A stretch of DNA of 64,000 bases from Adiantum capillus-veneris (taxonomy: Eukaryota; Streptophyta; Polypodiopsida; Polypodiales; Pteridaceae). Under the pieces are notes generated by a model, which saw only the letters and a program-made list of their open reading frames with translations, did not search any database and was not told the DNA's origin. The stretch lies in NCBI GenBank assembly GCA_014529385.2, contig CM043963.1, positions 92,826,912 to 92,890,911 on the forward strand. The letters are read 5' to 3'. A program made the translations under genes and the position numbers. Of this stretch, positions 35,016 to 48,320 are shown piece by piece; within the stretch, counting starts at the first letter, position 1, and each line of letters opens with the position of its first letter.

Positions 35016-35560
35016 TCAATGACTGTGTTTTTGAAATTTTCTTGAGCTTGAGCTCGAGTCATCACCTTTAAAGGAATCATGGATTCTATCTCGGATCCGG
35101 TGTCTTGTAGAAATCATCACGCCTACAACATTCATTGTTTCTTTCCCTTTGTAGTCTGGATTCTTAGCACAGTGTTGAAGTAAATGGTCTCTCTCGCAAT
35201 CGTCACAGAATACAAATATTTCTATTTGTGGACCCTTGTTTGGACAACCTCGTGCCCAATGGTCACCTCCACATTCATAGTATGGACCTTCTTGTTTCAA
35301 AGCTCGTGATTCAGCCAATAGGTTCTTGCCTGGTAAGAATGTTCTTCAAACCATAGTCTTGATTGGCTATGAACATGAGCGTATTCGCATCCATGGAGTA
35401 CTCATTTCTTGTGAGTTGTGGTACAAGCACTGGTGAAGTGTAGTTGACTACTACTCTACCATCATTCAGAAGAGGTGGTTGTTGTCCTAGCATATGTTAT
35501 GGTTTTGGTTAAGTGTTACACCACGGAGTGAGGTGATCCCCTCCACAAGTATTACATCTC
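35016..35560 (-). pseudogene. Element D nucleocapsid region with three zinc-knuckle variants
   Basis: Minus-strand motifs CNTCGGDHLTPWC (about 35515-35555), Y-Y-E-C-G-G-D-H-W-A-R-G-C (about 35245-35285, first Cys changed to Tyr) and CDDCERDHLLQHC (about 35170-35210). All have the spacing C-x2-C-x3-H-x4-C, one residue shorter than the usual x4. The G-G-D-H and L-x-H/D-C wording is shared with B. Confidence 0.65.
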
Positions 35561-36144
35561 CTCAAATGTGGATGTCGTACAATCGGGTTCTGTGTGTAGA
35601 CATGATTAGCTCTTCTAATCACCTCTCGACCACTTGATCAAAGCTCTGCATGATTGTAGGAGTTTGAACATCTTGCTTTGTTGCGGATTCGGTCTTTGGA
35701 GAAGAGGCACTACTAGTCACGCTTTCTACGCCGTACATACCTCTCCGTAGGCCTTGCAATTGTAAACTAGATATAGAGCTTCTCTAGTGACTTGCTCAAA
35801 CGTCATGCATCCTTTCAAATGTAGGTCCTTTTTTAGAGTCTCATTATCTAAGCCCTCAATGAAGAGAACTGAAAATATATCATCTTCTGGTAACTCTCTC
35901 ACAGGACATCTGTCTATGTACTATTTGAAGCAAAGCAAAGCTTTCTTCACTGTTTCGTTCTTTTTATGTTTGAAAGCATAGATCTGTGACACCATGTTGC
36001 ACTTGATTCCCCTTTTCAAGAACTCCTCTATGAATTCTTGCAAGAGTTGTGCTATGTTTCTCTATATAGTGGTTGGAACCAAGTCAAGGCTATTCCTTCC
36101 AATGTCAACCCCAATCCCTCATACTGTGTATGGAAATCTGTAAT

Positions 36145-36369
36145 CTATTCAGCTCTCAAAACTTGTTTGAAGAGTGATACATGAGCATGTGGATCCCTTG
36201 ACCCATTGTACTTTGTCTTAACACATTGGGCCACTTGATATGTTCTTAATTGTTTTGGTTCAGTCACCAATCTAACCAATTCATAGTCTTTTGGAAAGAT
36301 GTTTCTAGCTCTCACTTCTTGTCTCGAAGAAAATCTCAGTGGTATCCTCTCTGATATATGCTCTGACAT
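36145..36369 (-). pseudogene. Element D gag fragment
   Basis: A 74-residue minus frame with K-Y-N-G-S-R-D-P-H-A-H-V-S-L-F and V-L-R-A-E, matching the B gag segment K-Y-T-G-S-R-D-P-R-D-H-V-A-A-F and V-I-R-A-E. Downstream the expected G-L-T-L-E-G...T-W-F follows after a stop. Capsid-type domain, decayed. Confidence 0.6.
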
Positions 36370-36463
36370 CGTTTTTTATTGAAAGTAAATAGAGATCAGA
36401 GTACCCTTGTATGTATATCTCTCTAGGTCAATTGGATAGACAAGTTTGTACTCTCTTCCATAC

Positions 36464-36754
36464 TTATCTACCATCAAAACTTGCACTCCATGGGCATTCT
36501 GTATATGTGAATGCATAGAGGTTCTTATGGAATGTCAACTTTCCAACATAGGGCTCTACACACTTGTAGAAGATAGATGGATCCCCGTTTGTGAATCTAT
36601 ATAAGCCCTCATGAGCATAATCCATAAGAACTCTCATGGCTTTGTTGGTTTTGATGAATCTCACATTTGATTTGTTGATCGGAGGATGCCTCTCCTCTAT
36701 GTATTCTCCCAATCCCATTGTTTTTGGCATAACAATGTTTCTTGCATTTTTCAT
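36464..36754 (-). pseudogene. Element D upstream ORF, unrecognised
   Basis: A 96-residue minus frame containing FIKTNKAMRVLMDYAHEGLYRF. It lies upstream of gag like the first ORF of B (59201-59836) but shows no clear sequence match to it. Function unknown. Confidence 0.35.
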
Positions 36755-36960
36755 GTCTCTGAGTGGAGTAGAAAACCCAGGTGGTGGATGATTTGTCTTA
36801 ATTAAAGGTCACTCAAGACTCTCAAGATAGTACTTGACAAGCCCACTTATCCCTTGTTGCCCGTAATTAGGTCTCTCAAAAGTCAGGTCTTTGTGGTCCT
36901 TTGGTCTTTGGAAACTGGTCTTGGGGTACCCTAAAAGTTTGAAATTAGGGTTATACCTGA

Positions 36961-39864
<2,904 letters not shown>

Positions 39865-41153
39865 ACCTCCCCCCTCCCATTCTTTAAAGCAAGACAAAAA
39901 TCTTAAGTATCCACAGTCTAAGTGAGGAGTTGAATTCGATGGTCAGTAAACATAGAACATGTGACGTAGAAATCTTCCCATTAATCATCTAGGTCACAGG
40001 GGAAGCATATTAATGCAGAGTCAAGCCATTTTCCACCCTCTCTCTCTCTCTCTTTTAAAATTAAAAAAACCCAAGTCTACGTGAGGGAGCACAGATCCGT
40101 CATGTGCATATATAGCCCAATGTACTGCCAGCTTTTAATGTGTGGGGACAGATGAAGAGGGGGGGCCATTGAAGGGGCATTGAAGCCACACATACTGGAT
40201 GAGGTAATCCAACGGTCTGCAAAAGGGAAGCCCATTGAGGGGGAGTTGAAGTTGTGTACCCGACATGGGGGAAGCAAAGGGATGTGATACAAATACACCC
40301 ATGAAGGCAATGGGCATAATATGATACAGATACACCCATGAAGGCAAGTAGAAAATTAAAATTAATGGGAAACACTCACTGTTATATATCCATTGAAGAA
40401 AACATCAGATAAAAACTCATGGTAAACATCCATAAGATGTTAGAATCATCAACTATTTTAGCAAAAGTAAAAAATTTCCATTAAGAGAGGTGCACAATAA
40501 AGACTAAGGTAACCATCCACAAGGCAAAATAACCATCGGTTAAATTAGCAGCTCAAGTGGAAATGAGTGTGTGTAGCTGGATGGAACTATCACAACCAAA
40601 TAAAATGATCTAGAACACAATCAAAATCATCCTAAAAGTTAATTGCAATGTATAAACTCAAGGTATACCCTCACATGTCAAAATAAATTAACAAGATTTA
40701 ATCTAGGCATAAAGGCTTATGGGACTCACCCGGTATTACATCCATAGAGGAGTATAGAAGGTAAAGGTTTATGGTGAACACCATGACACAATCTTTAATA
40801 TCTCCAATATGCCTATGATGGGCCAGAATCCTCCATTGAGGAAAAGTACTTATCTCAGGTACTTACCCAAGAGACAATAAAGCCATCACCTTCATCAATT
40901 GTTCAAGTAGCAACCCCAATAAAATAGGTCTAAGTATGAGTGTAGCTCAATGTAATACTCATAGTGAGATGAAGTGACCAATAAATTCAATAGCTCCATT
41001 ATAACTAAAGCCATAATTATTCCTTGATAGAAGTGCAAGGTATAGATTTCAAGGCACTCACCCATAGAACAAGATACCTACTTGCTACATCAGTAGCTCA
41101 GTGTAAGTTGTGTAGCTGGATGTAGCATTCAAAGTCAGATGCAATGAACAAAT

Positions 41154-41292
<139 letters not shown>

Positions 41293-41435
41293 CTACTAGA
41301 CAATAAAGCCAATAGCTACAACAATAGTTTAAGTATAAGTGTCTGTGTAGCTAGATGCATCAATCATTGTAAGATAAAGTAACCAAGTATATGTGTATAT
41401 ACCTGGATGACAATCAAAATCAGATGAAGTAACCA

Positions 41436-41438
<3 letters not shown>

Positions 41439-41478
<40 letters not shown>
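41439..41478. repeat. (GT)20 microsatellite
   Basis: Uninterrupted GT run at the left border of R1 copy 2. Confidence 0.95.
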
Positions 41479-41480
<2 letters not shown>

Positions 41481-41976
41481 GTATTTTACCATAAATAATA
41501 TGACATAATTGAACTTTTTACATTCAAAAAACAGCTGGCTTTAGAAGAAATGAAATGATAAGTACAAAAACAACTCATTCTTAGAATTATTTGTGTATAG
41601 TGTTTGTAAGTATGAAGCCTCATTCCAGTTAAATAAAGTAGCAAAAGAACTTCCCAAGTAGTAAGATAATGTGTAGCCCCAATGTAGGACAGCTTGCCAA
41701 AGTTAAAGAAAACCTTACAAGACAAGATAGAGTCCTTACCTGCATCCATCCAAACAAGACAACAGATATGTTAGCCTTGGATGTGTTTTACAGGTATCAG
41801 TGGACTATACCAGTTGTTATCCATGTCGATCTTACACAAACTTTTTTTCAACTTTTGACAAGCTCAGTCCATAGTAAATGTCTTTTTAAAAAGGAACTCA
41901 AAGATTTTATAGAAGAATTTCATATCATTCTGATTAGAAGCCCATTACCCCTTCTAATCCAATTGTCAGAATCCCC
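41479..41976. repeat. Dispersed repeat R1, copy 2 (5' part missing)
   Basis: Matches 63815-64000 very closely (TTTTACCATAAATAATATGA) and the second half of 2997-3742. The first 230 bp seen in copy 3 are absent or replaced by microsatellite. It ends ATTGTCA; the minus strand beyond reads AAAAAAAGGGGGGGATTC, a purine tract that would suit a minus-strand LTR. Confidence 0.6.
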
Positions 41977-42862
41977 CCCTTTTTTTAACCTTAATCACAT
42001 ATCATCCTTTAATGAAGGCACCCATTAGTGCAATAGGTTTTTTTTTTTTTTTTATATTCTTAAATAGTTTCCAATCCAGCCATAGGCTAGTACAATGATT
42101 GTTTTTCAAGTATGGCAAGGTAATTCGGCCATCATGTTTATCAGCACTCACCAATTTTGTGGGTATACTTACCTTCTGCCGCCTTATGGCCAACCAAAGT
42201 GGCAAGAAACCCTTGCTGAAACTAAATAAGAACACGAGTTTCCCCTCTTTTTTCACAAGAAACTCTTATGTTATATAATACGCAATTCCTAATGTGAGAA
42301 AAAACAGGAAATCCTTGTAGTACTTTCATTATGACGGGTTATAGCTATTCAACTAGTACCCAAAAAGGAGTGGTGTCACAAAGGATCAATCTAATACTCA
42401 TAAGCAGCAGGTTCAAGCCTTGCTTTGACCATAATTAATAAGATCATAAAGTCTAAGTAACAATCGAAAGGCAATGCATTTCTAGGGAACAGTCACAAAA
42501 GCTGTAGTAATGCCGACCTCCCATATTACAGTGATGAAAAAGGCATTGTGCAATGGTAAACCCTTTTTATGTTTCAAAAGATTCCTTCCTAAGCAACAAT
42601 CAGCAGTAACCAAGAAAAAGCCAAGTAAACAAGAACACTAGACGCTCTAGTGAGCTAGCAGAAAGAGAAAAAAGTATTGCCATTTTTACTGGTAACACGG
42701 CCATGTTTTAACAAAAGTAACAGCGTGCTACCTGGTCCCAATATAAGTTCATTACTCGTGTATGGAGGATGGAGCAACACCCCTTTTTTAAGCTTACCAT
42801 CAATAAGATACCAAATAGTTAAACCAGTTATAAGGTAAAAGTCATGCAATACGGCACCGGGT
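41977..42862. other. No gene; left flank of element B
   Basis: Short frames only. The five bases next to element B are CGGGT, against AAGGT on the other side: three of five match, so the target duplication is unclear. Confidence 0.5.
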
Positions 42863-43483
42863 TGTTTTTTAGGGCAAAACTACTCCCCTGTTCATACTCA
42901 CGAGCACGACACAGACAACATACTTATCATCCGATGACACGACTAACCCGTAGGGGCACATAGGCAATCTCGTTAGCTTGTGAGGCTGAGACCAATCTAC
43001 ACATACGCACTTTTATGATGCATCAATCACTAACCCTAGTAGATTGTAACCCACTCTATCCCTTAACGCTCACAACACAGTTCACACGTCCAATGAACTC
43101 AGAATCGCATCAAACTTACTAGGCACCATCCTCTCACTAGGACATATTTACCTATAAGTCTAATCTCACCAGATTTGAACCCTAGCTATCTCGAATGCTG
43201 TCGCGATAGACCAACATGTCATAATCCAAAAGTGGGCGAAACTTAAGTTTATCAGTATCTATGTGTAGCTAATCTCTTTATCATTCCATGAAGCACTTGA
43301 TTATTGAAAACAGACACCGTTTGTGCTACTTACAAGCAAAACAAGCTCGAGGCAGAATCGATCGCGATCAACTCGAAACGGCGAATGCGTGGCGTGGGCA
43401 CGTAGCTCTTGGAGAGACTACTGCGATGGTGTGGTCGCGTCGTGAATCCCGTGAGGGAGAAGCGCGTAGCGAAGAGGGTAAGA

Positions 43484-43485
<2 letters not shown>

Positions 43486-43572
<87 letters not shown>
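43486..43572. repeat. (CT)n microsatellite in B 3' LTR
   Basis: Same place as 62093-62187 in the other LTR but shorter. Confidence 0.95.
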
Positions 43573-43574
<2 letters not shown>

Positions 43575-43620
43575 ACTCCTACGACACAGGATTAATTCAA
43601 ATGTTATTCAAAAAATGGTT

Positions 43621-43652
43621 CTAAGGTGACTTTTATACTTTAGTCACCTTAG
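43621..43652 (-). promoter_or_regulatory. TATA box enclosed by a 10-bp inverted repeat, B 3' LTR
   Basis: CTAAGGTGAC (43621-43630) and GTCACCTTAG (43643-43652) are exact reverse complements. The 12-base spacer plus arm holds the minus-strand TATAAAAG. In the 5' LTR (62236-62267) the dyad has one mismatch. Confidence 0.7.
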
Positions 43653-43847
43653 CTCAAAAATGTACATGGGGTTCTCTTGCTCATGATTACAAAGTGGGAA
43701 TAAATCTGAGTCTTGACTAACTGACTAATATTTACATAATCCAGACGAATGGATCAAAATGATAAGATGTCTTTGACATAAAAAATGGAATTTGATATGC
43801 TTTACAAGATGGGCTCATTACAACAGTTGGACCAATGGGCTCCAACA

Positions 43848-43860
43848 CTCCCCCCCTCCT
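43848..43860 (-). other. Polypurine tract of element B
   Basis: The minus strand reads AGGAGGGGGGGAG directly before the 3' LTR start TGTTGGAGCC. Confidence 0.85.
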
Positions 43861-43895
43861 AATTCATGTCTACCACGACATGATCGTCTTTGTCT

Positions 43896-46800
43896 TCATT
43901 GTTGTTGTCGTCGTTCTTTGTTGATTTGATGTAGAAACGCATCATAGCGCATAGACTCACTTGCCATTAATGGGCCAAAAATTTTTGACTTGTACATGAA
44001 GAAGCCCGTGTAAAATGCTTCTTCAAAGGTTTGGATATGGTAGCTCGGCAGAAACATCAGCCGTTTGAAATAGGCATACAATACTGGCTCTGTCGGTGGC
44101 CCACTTAGATCGTATGACAACTCTGAAATGCTTCTTTCAGTATTCATATACTCTGATGTCTAGCTTTCTGGGAAGACTGTGAGACAGGCCAAAAATGTTC
44201 GAGCTATCTTACATAGCATCTTGTAGGAGAGGTCAGGAGAGCCTCCGAATTCTGCTATGGCGCCCTGCAGGGTTTTCACCATGTAAGAACCGGATATTCT
44301 CTCTCCCTCTGTTGGCCCTGGCATTACTGGATAATTCAGTCATGTCAGATTTCTGCTCTGTAGTGCTTTATGTTGGTTGTAGGTGTATGTTCGGGGAGTT
44401 TGGCAAAACGTTCTGTCATTCCTCAGCTCAGGCAGTGCGTTGACTAAGTGGATCAGGTTATTAGGATGATCCAAAAGCCATTGACACCTCCACTTTGTCT
44501 AGTTCTCCACTATTCTGTTTTGTTGCTCCCTATCTTGTACTTCTCCTTCAAATACTGGCACTTGTTCTTCTTTTTCGAGTTGCCGTTGATGTGTTAGAGT
44601 CTCATACTTCAGCAGAGCATAGGGTAACATAGGTGCATTCCATTCCTGTCGTAGCTCTGGTGCTGTTTTGCCCGTTCTGGAAAGCCCTTGTAGCAACTCC
44701 TTTTCGAGTTGCATAGCCTTGTACCATATCATTTCTGTTTGTTTTTCCATCTGCTCGGCCAGCCTCTGCTCTTCCAATTTTGTGACTGAATCTTCTTCTG
44801 TCTCTTGGTCTTTCGAGCCGGTTTCATCAGTCTGCGTATGTGCCTCCTGTTCATCTGAATCTTCTTCGTACTCATCTTGACCCCCATAAACTTCGGCGAG
44901 TCTAGCCAAATTCGTTGTTACTGGCTCCATGTGCACTCGTACCTGTCCTTGGAGCTGCCTTGCACTTTGTAGACTTGCGATTTGTGCGGCCATTGTTCTG
45001 CTATTGATTTGTAGAGCTTGGAATTCCATGTCTTTTTTAGCGGCCGACTCCTCTAACTGTTTTATCCTGATGTGCAGGTTTTCATTTTCTTCCCTGAGTG
45101 ATTTGGAAACAATGCTTTCCATTTCACTGTCAGGAGCTGGTCCTTGTTGTTGTTCACTTTGCAAGTCTGAGATTTGTCTTTGTAGTTCACCTTCTGCTCT
45201 AAGCACACTTTCAGCAATCATTAAACGTTGTTTTCTTTCCAACTCCAGCTCCCTCTTCAATGCAGTCACTTCTTCTTCTGGGTGGACTACCGGTGTTGTT
45301 GGTAGCGACGTTTTTTGCTTCTTAGCGCGTTCGATTTCTCTTGCTTGGATATCTGTTACTGCTCTCAAATCTTTGACTTCAATTTGTAAGTCATCGATGA
45401 CGACTTGCAAACTCTTGATTGTCTCCAGTGCATCTTGCTTTTCCTTTTCCAACTTCTGGATGTGTTCATCTCTGTCACTGCCATCTTCAACGAACAAGTT
45501 TATTGTATCTTCACATATGGCATTGAAGTCTTCCGACTCCTGTAAATTCTCCTTGAGAAGATTTATTGTGCCTTGGAGTCCCAATATTTCAGCATCTCTG
45601 ATGTTGATCAGCTTTAAAGTGTCCTCCCTTTGCTCTTGCAGTCTCAGAACTTCCTCATCAGTTTTTTGTAGCTTCATTTTGTTGGACCGGTTCTGATCAG
45701 CTAACCATTGACTGTGCAGTCTTGTTCGGTTTAGTATTGTCGCCATTGACTGCAAATCTTCATCTATAGTAGCTTCCAACTCAATTTCTTGAGAGGAGGA
45801 AGCTTTATCTTTAGACTGATCCACCATCTTTTGCTTGCCTTTATCACTTTGTGATATTGCTCCAGTGTTTGGGTGTCTATCTGTTTCTTCTTCTTCCTCT
45901 TCCTCTTCTTCTTGTTCACTGGGCGGTGTGTGAACTCTGTCATCACGATGTGAGCTTTCTAAATGCGAAGTAGATTCGGCAGATGGGCTAGATTGCCTTT
46001 CACTTGTATCTGGCCCTGGAGATGGCGGCGGTGTTTCCTAATCACGTGAAGTTGGCCTCAGCTGATCTCTCAAAGTTTGGAGATCCTCCTCTTCTAGTAG
46101 CAAATCTGGTTCATCCCTTGCATTTCTTTCTTGGATGTATTTCTCAAACCAGTCCAGCTCAAAAGCTGGGTTGTTTCTATTCTTCATTCTCAGTCTGAAA
46201 GTGCTACTAGAAGGTTTCCAAGTGGCGCCTACATCGCCTCGTAGAGATCTTTCTAGAGCAAACCCTTCTAGCATCCTTTCCATCTTTGCTATCTTCTGCA
46301 ACCTGGTGTTGTTTTCCATTTCCGCTTTCCGCTTCTTTAGTCGGGCATCTTCCTCTTCAGTTATTTTTTCTTCTTCCATCTTTTCTTGTGTACTTCTAGT
46401 CACTCTTTCCAGCTTGCGTCCTCCAATGGTATTAATAGATGCCGGTACTTTGTTTTGTGATCTGTCTTCGATATTTTCCCTTAATACCAACCAGTCATTC
46501 TGATGAGGGGCAGGTGGAAACTCATCTGTCGCGCCTATGGCATGGTATATTACTCTGGTTAGGACTTCTCCTCCTGCAATGTAATTGGGTCTGTCCTGCC
46601 TTAGCTTTGTCATTTCTTCAAACAGATATGACGCGTGATCTATGTAGAACTCACGGGTCATTCCCATGGCCCATGTCAATGTGGTTGAGATGCTCCCGTG
46701 CGGTGTAGTGTATCTTGGCGGCCTTTTGCTGTAGCTCAACAAACACTGACTGTAGATCTGTGTCAATTCTCTTACTTCCGGGTTTTCTATGAGTTCAAAA

Positions 46801-47309
46801 GAAGGTAGTTTGGAATTTTGCAAGTAAACTGTGAGGTTTTTCCTTCTTTCTCTCATGTTTGCTCCTTGATCTGACAATTTCAATGCCTCTTTGATGATCT
46901 CTTTGGTGATCTGGATCTCCATCACTTCGTTATCTATGCCTGTCACTCTGCAAGTTCCATCTTCTTGGATAGTCTCTATTAGATGTTGTACCCTCTTGAA
47001 ATCTATCCCTACTGGTGGTAGTGATACGAAGTTCCACAAGCCGACTTTTTTGAGCCATGACCTTTGCGGTGATCTTTTCAAGTAATTCTCTGCCTCCTTG
47101 GGAATCATCATTGTATCCACTAAGATTCTTTTGTCATCCACATATGAACCTTGATATATCTGAAAGGCAGCTACCTGTTGCACATCTGCAGGTATCGAGG
47201 TGGCTGTTGTCTTTAAAGAATTTGGTAGAAGTGCATAGGGTACTGCACCTTCTATTGCCAGGTTCTTGCCTTTTCTTTTTCCCGGAGAAGCCTCCATAGA
47301 TCTTGTCAT
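43896..47309 (-). pseudogene. Element B accessory ORF, about 1,137 codons, four in-frame stops
   Basis: Minus-strand ORFs 46038-47321, 44499-45827 and 43896-44147 all lie in one frame, and the gaps between them are open too. They form one ancestral ORF from ATG 47309 to 43896, cut by TAG 46038-46040, TAG 44499-44501, TGA 44340-44342 and TAG 44160-44162. The first 300 residues look globular, with a segment near 46900-46950 (M-E-I-Q-I-T-K-E-I-I-K-E-A-L) like plant transposon-associated ORFs. A basic/charged stretch and a polyglutamate run (near 45890) lead into a long coiled coil (about 45780-44950), then an acidic region and a conserved-looking C-terminal domain. No enzyme motif. E has a decayed counterpart. 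It is not an envelope: no signal peptide or membrane anchor is seen. Confidence 0.7.
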
Positions 47310-47580
47310 CACAATTATCAATTAATGCACAAACAAAGTACTACTCTGCTAAATTGATTACCACTTAATCATGCATCTAGATGAGCCTTCTTAATTCCAA
47401 GATTAGTTAAGGTAAAATGTTAGCAGATAGACAAGCTCTTCCATTGTGCGACTTTGGCGGCTTCAAATTGATGTTGTTGGTGAAGATGCCTTGAAATTTT
47501 GTGTGGTGTATGCTCTCATGGCATGTAAGGTCATTCCATAAGCCAAAGCTCAAAATCTGTCCATTTGCTCCTTTTTCTTA

Positions 47581-48320
47581 GTCTATCGCGATAGACTGGC
47601 ATTTTTTTTATATGGGTCCTTTTTTGCAGTTGTGACTCCACCAATTGGTTTCCCATACCTTGCACATGATCTGACCCCATTTCTAGCTCAAATGAATGTC
47701 AAGTGACCCCCTTTTGGATCAACTCCCAATTTTCGAGATTCCCTTCAGAGAGATGTTGGTCTATCTCCTTCATTTTGTGTTGTTTTGGGCTCAAACTTAA
47801 TGGGTGGTTATCTTGCATCATGTTGAAGACAACTGCTAATTCAAATTTTTTATAAGATGGTCCAATATCCCTCTACTTGGTCTATCGCGATAGACTGGGA
47901 CTTAGTGCCAGTTTGTCATTTTTTGGCTTTGAGACCATCTGTCTGCCTTCTCCCAGTTGATGCAAGGCTTCTTGACCCCTCACATGTAAATTTTACCTGT
48001 CTGCCCTTGAGATGTCCTGTTCTGACTCTGAGTTGTCTGCATGTCTTTCTCAGCTTTCCATGTGAGTCCCTCTTGGCACCAAATTTGGTGTACTGCCTTC
48101 ATTTGCTTCCCCAAGTCTAGCTTCTAAAAATTTGAAAAGTCTTTCCCCCCAAAAATTGTTGTAGCAAGTCTATCGCGATAGACTGAGCTTTTTGGCCAAA
48201 ATAGATTTTTCTGGCACTTTGACTTGATATTGTGGTTAACATTCCTTGTTATCACCCCTCATGAAGCCAAAGTCAAATTTTCCCTTGTCTAAGTGCAAGT
48301 TCAAGTCTATCGCGATAGAC
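47581..48320. repeat. Palindrome cluster 1: four copies of GTCTATCGCGATAGAC
   Basis: The perfect 16-bp palindrome occurs at 47581-47596, 47880-47895, 48168-48183 and 48305-48320 (steps 299, 288 and 137). Sequence between copies is diverged, noncoding and T-rich, often with a TG(G/A)GCACTTT-like continuation. The last copy is 272 bp upstream of the accessory ORF start (ATG 47309, minus strand). Confidence 0.9.

Larger units (their letters stand above)
30249..36960 (-). mobile_element. Element D: decayed RT-less relative of elements B and E
   Basis: Minus-strand fragments in the same order as in B: gag (36145-36369), zinc knuckles (35016-35560), conserved linker (33965-34786), protease (33284-33778), then directly the post-integrase type region (31750-32825). 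RT, RNase H and integrase are missing; only about 460 bp separate the protease from the next module. The 3' LTR ends at 30248 (minus start TGTCAGGGG) next to a purine tract. No second LTR copy was recognised on the right, so the 5' end near 36960 is approximate. Confidence 0.7.
42863..43847 (-). repeat. Element B 3' LTR (left copy)
   Basis: 985 bp; TG...CA ends; partner of 61470-62463. Contains a CT microsatellite (43486-43572), a half palindrome TCGCGATAGACC (43201-43212) and the TATA dyad at 43621-43652. Confidence 0.95.

Noticed and set aside
42395-42440. GGTTCAAGCC as a tRNA or SINE B box
   Set aside because: No A box at the right distance and no cloverleaf could be drawn.
44929-45696. 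255-residue plus-strand ORF opposite the accessory coiled coil
   Set aside because: Cys/Ser-rich antisense shadow of the charged coiled-coil frame; the same holds for 11657-12109, 46135-46503 and 56640-57071.
43896-47309. Accessory ORF of B as a retroviral envelope
   Set aside because: No signal peptide, no transmembrane segment, and a long charged coiled coil instead.
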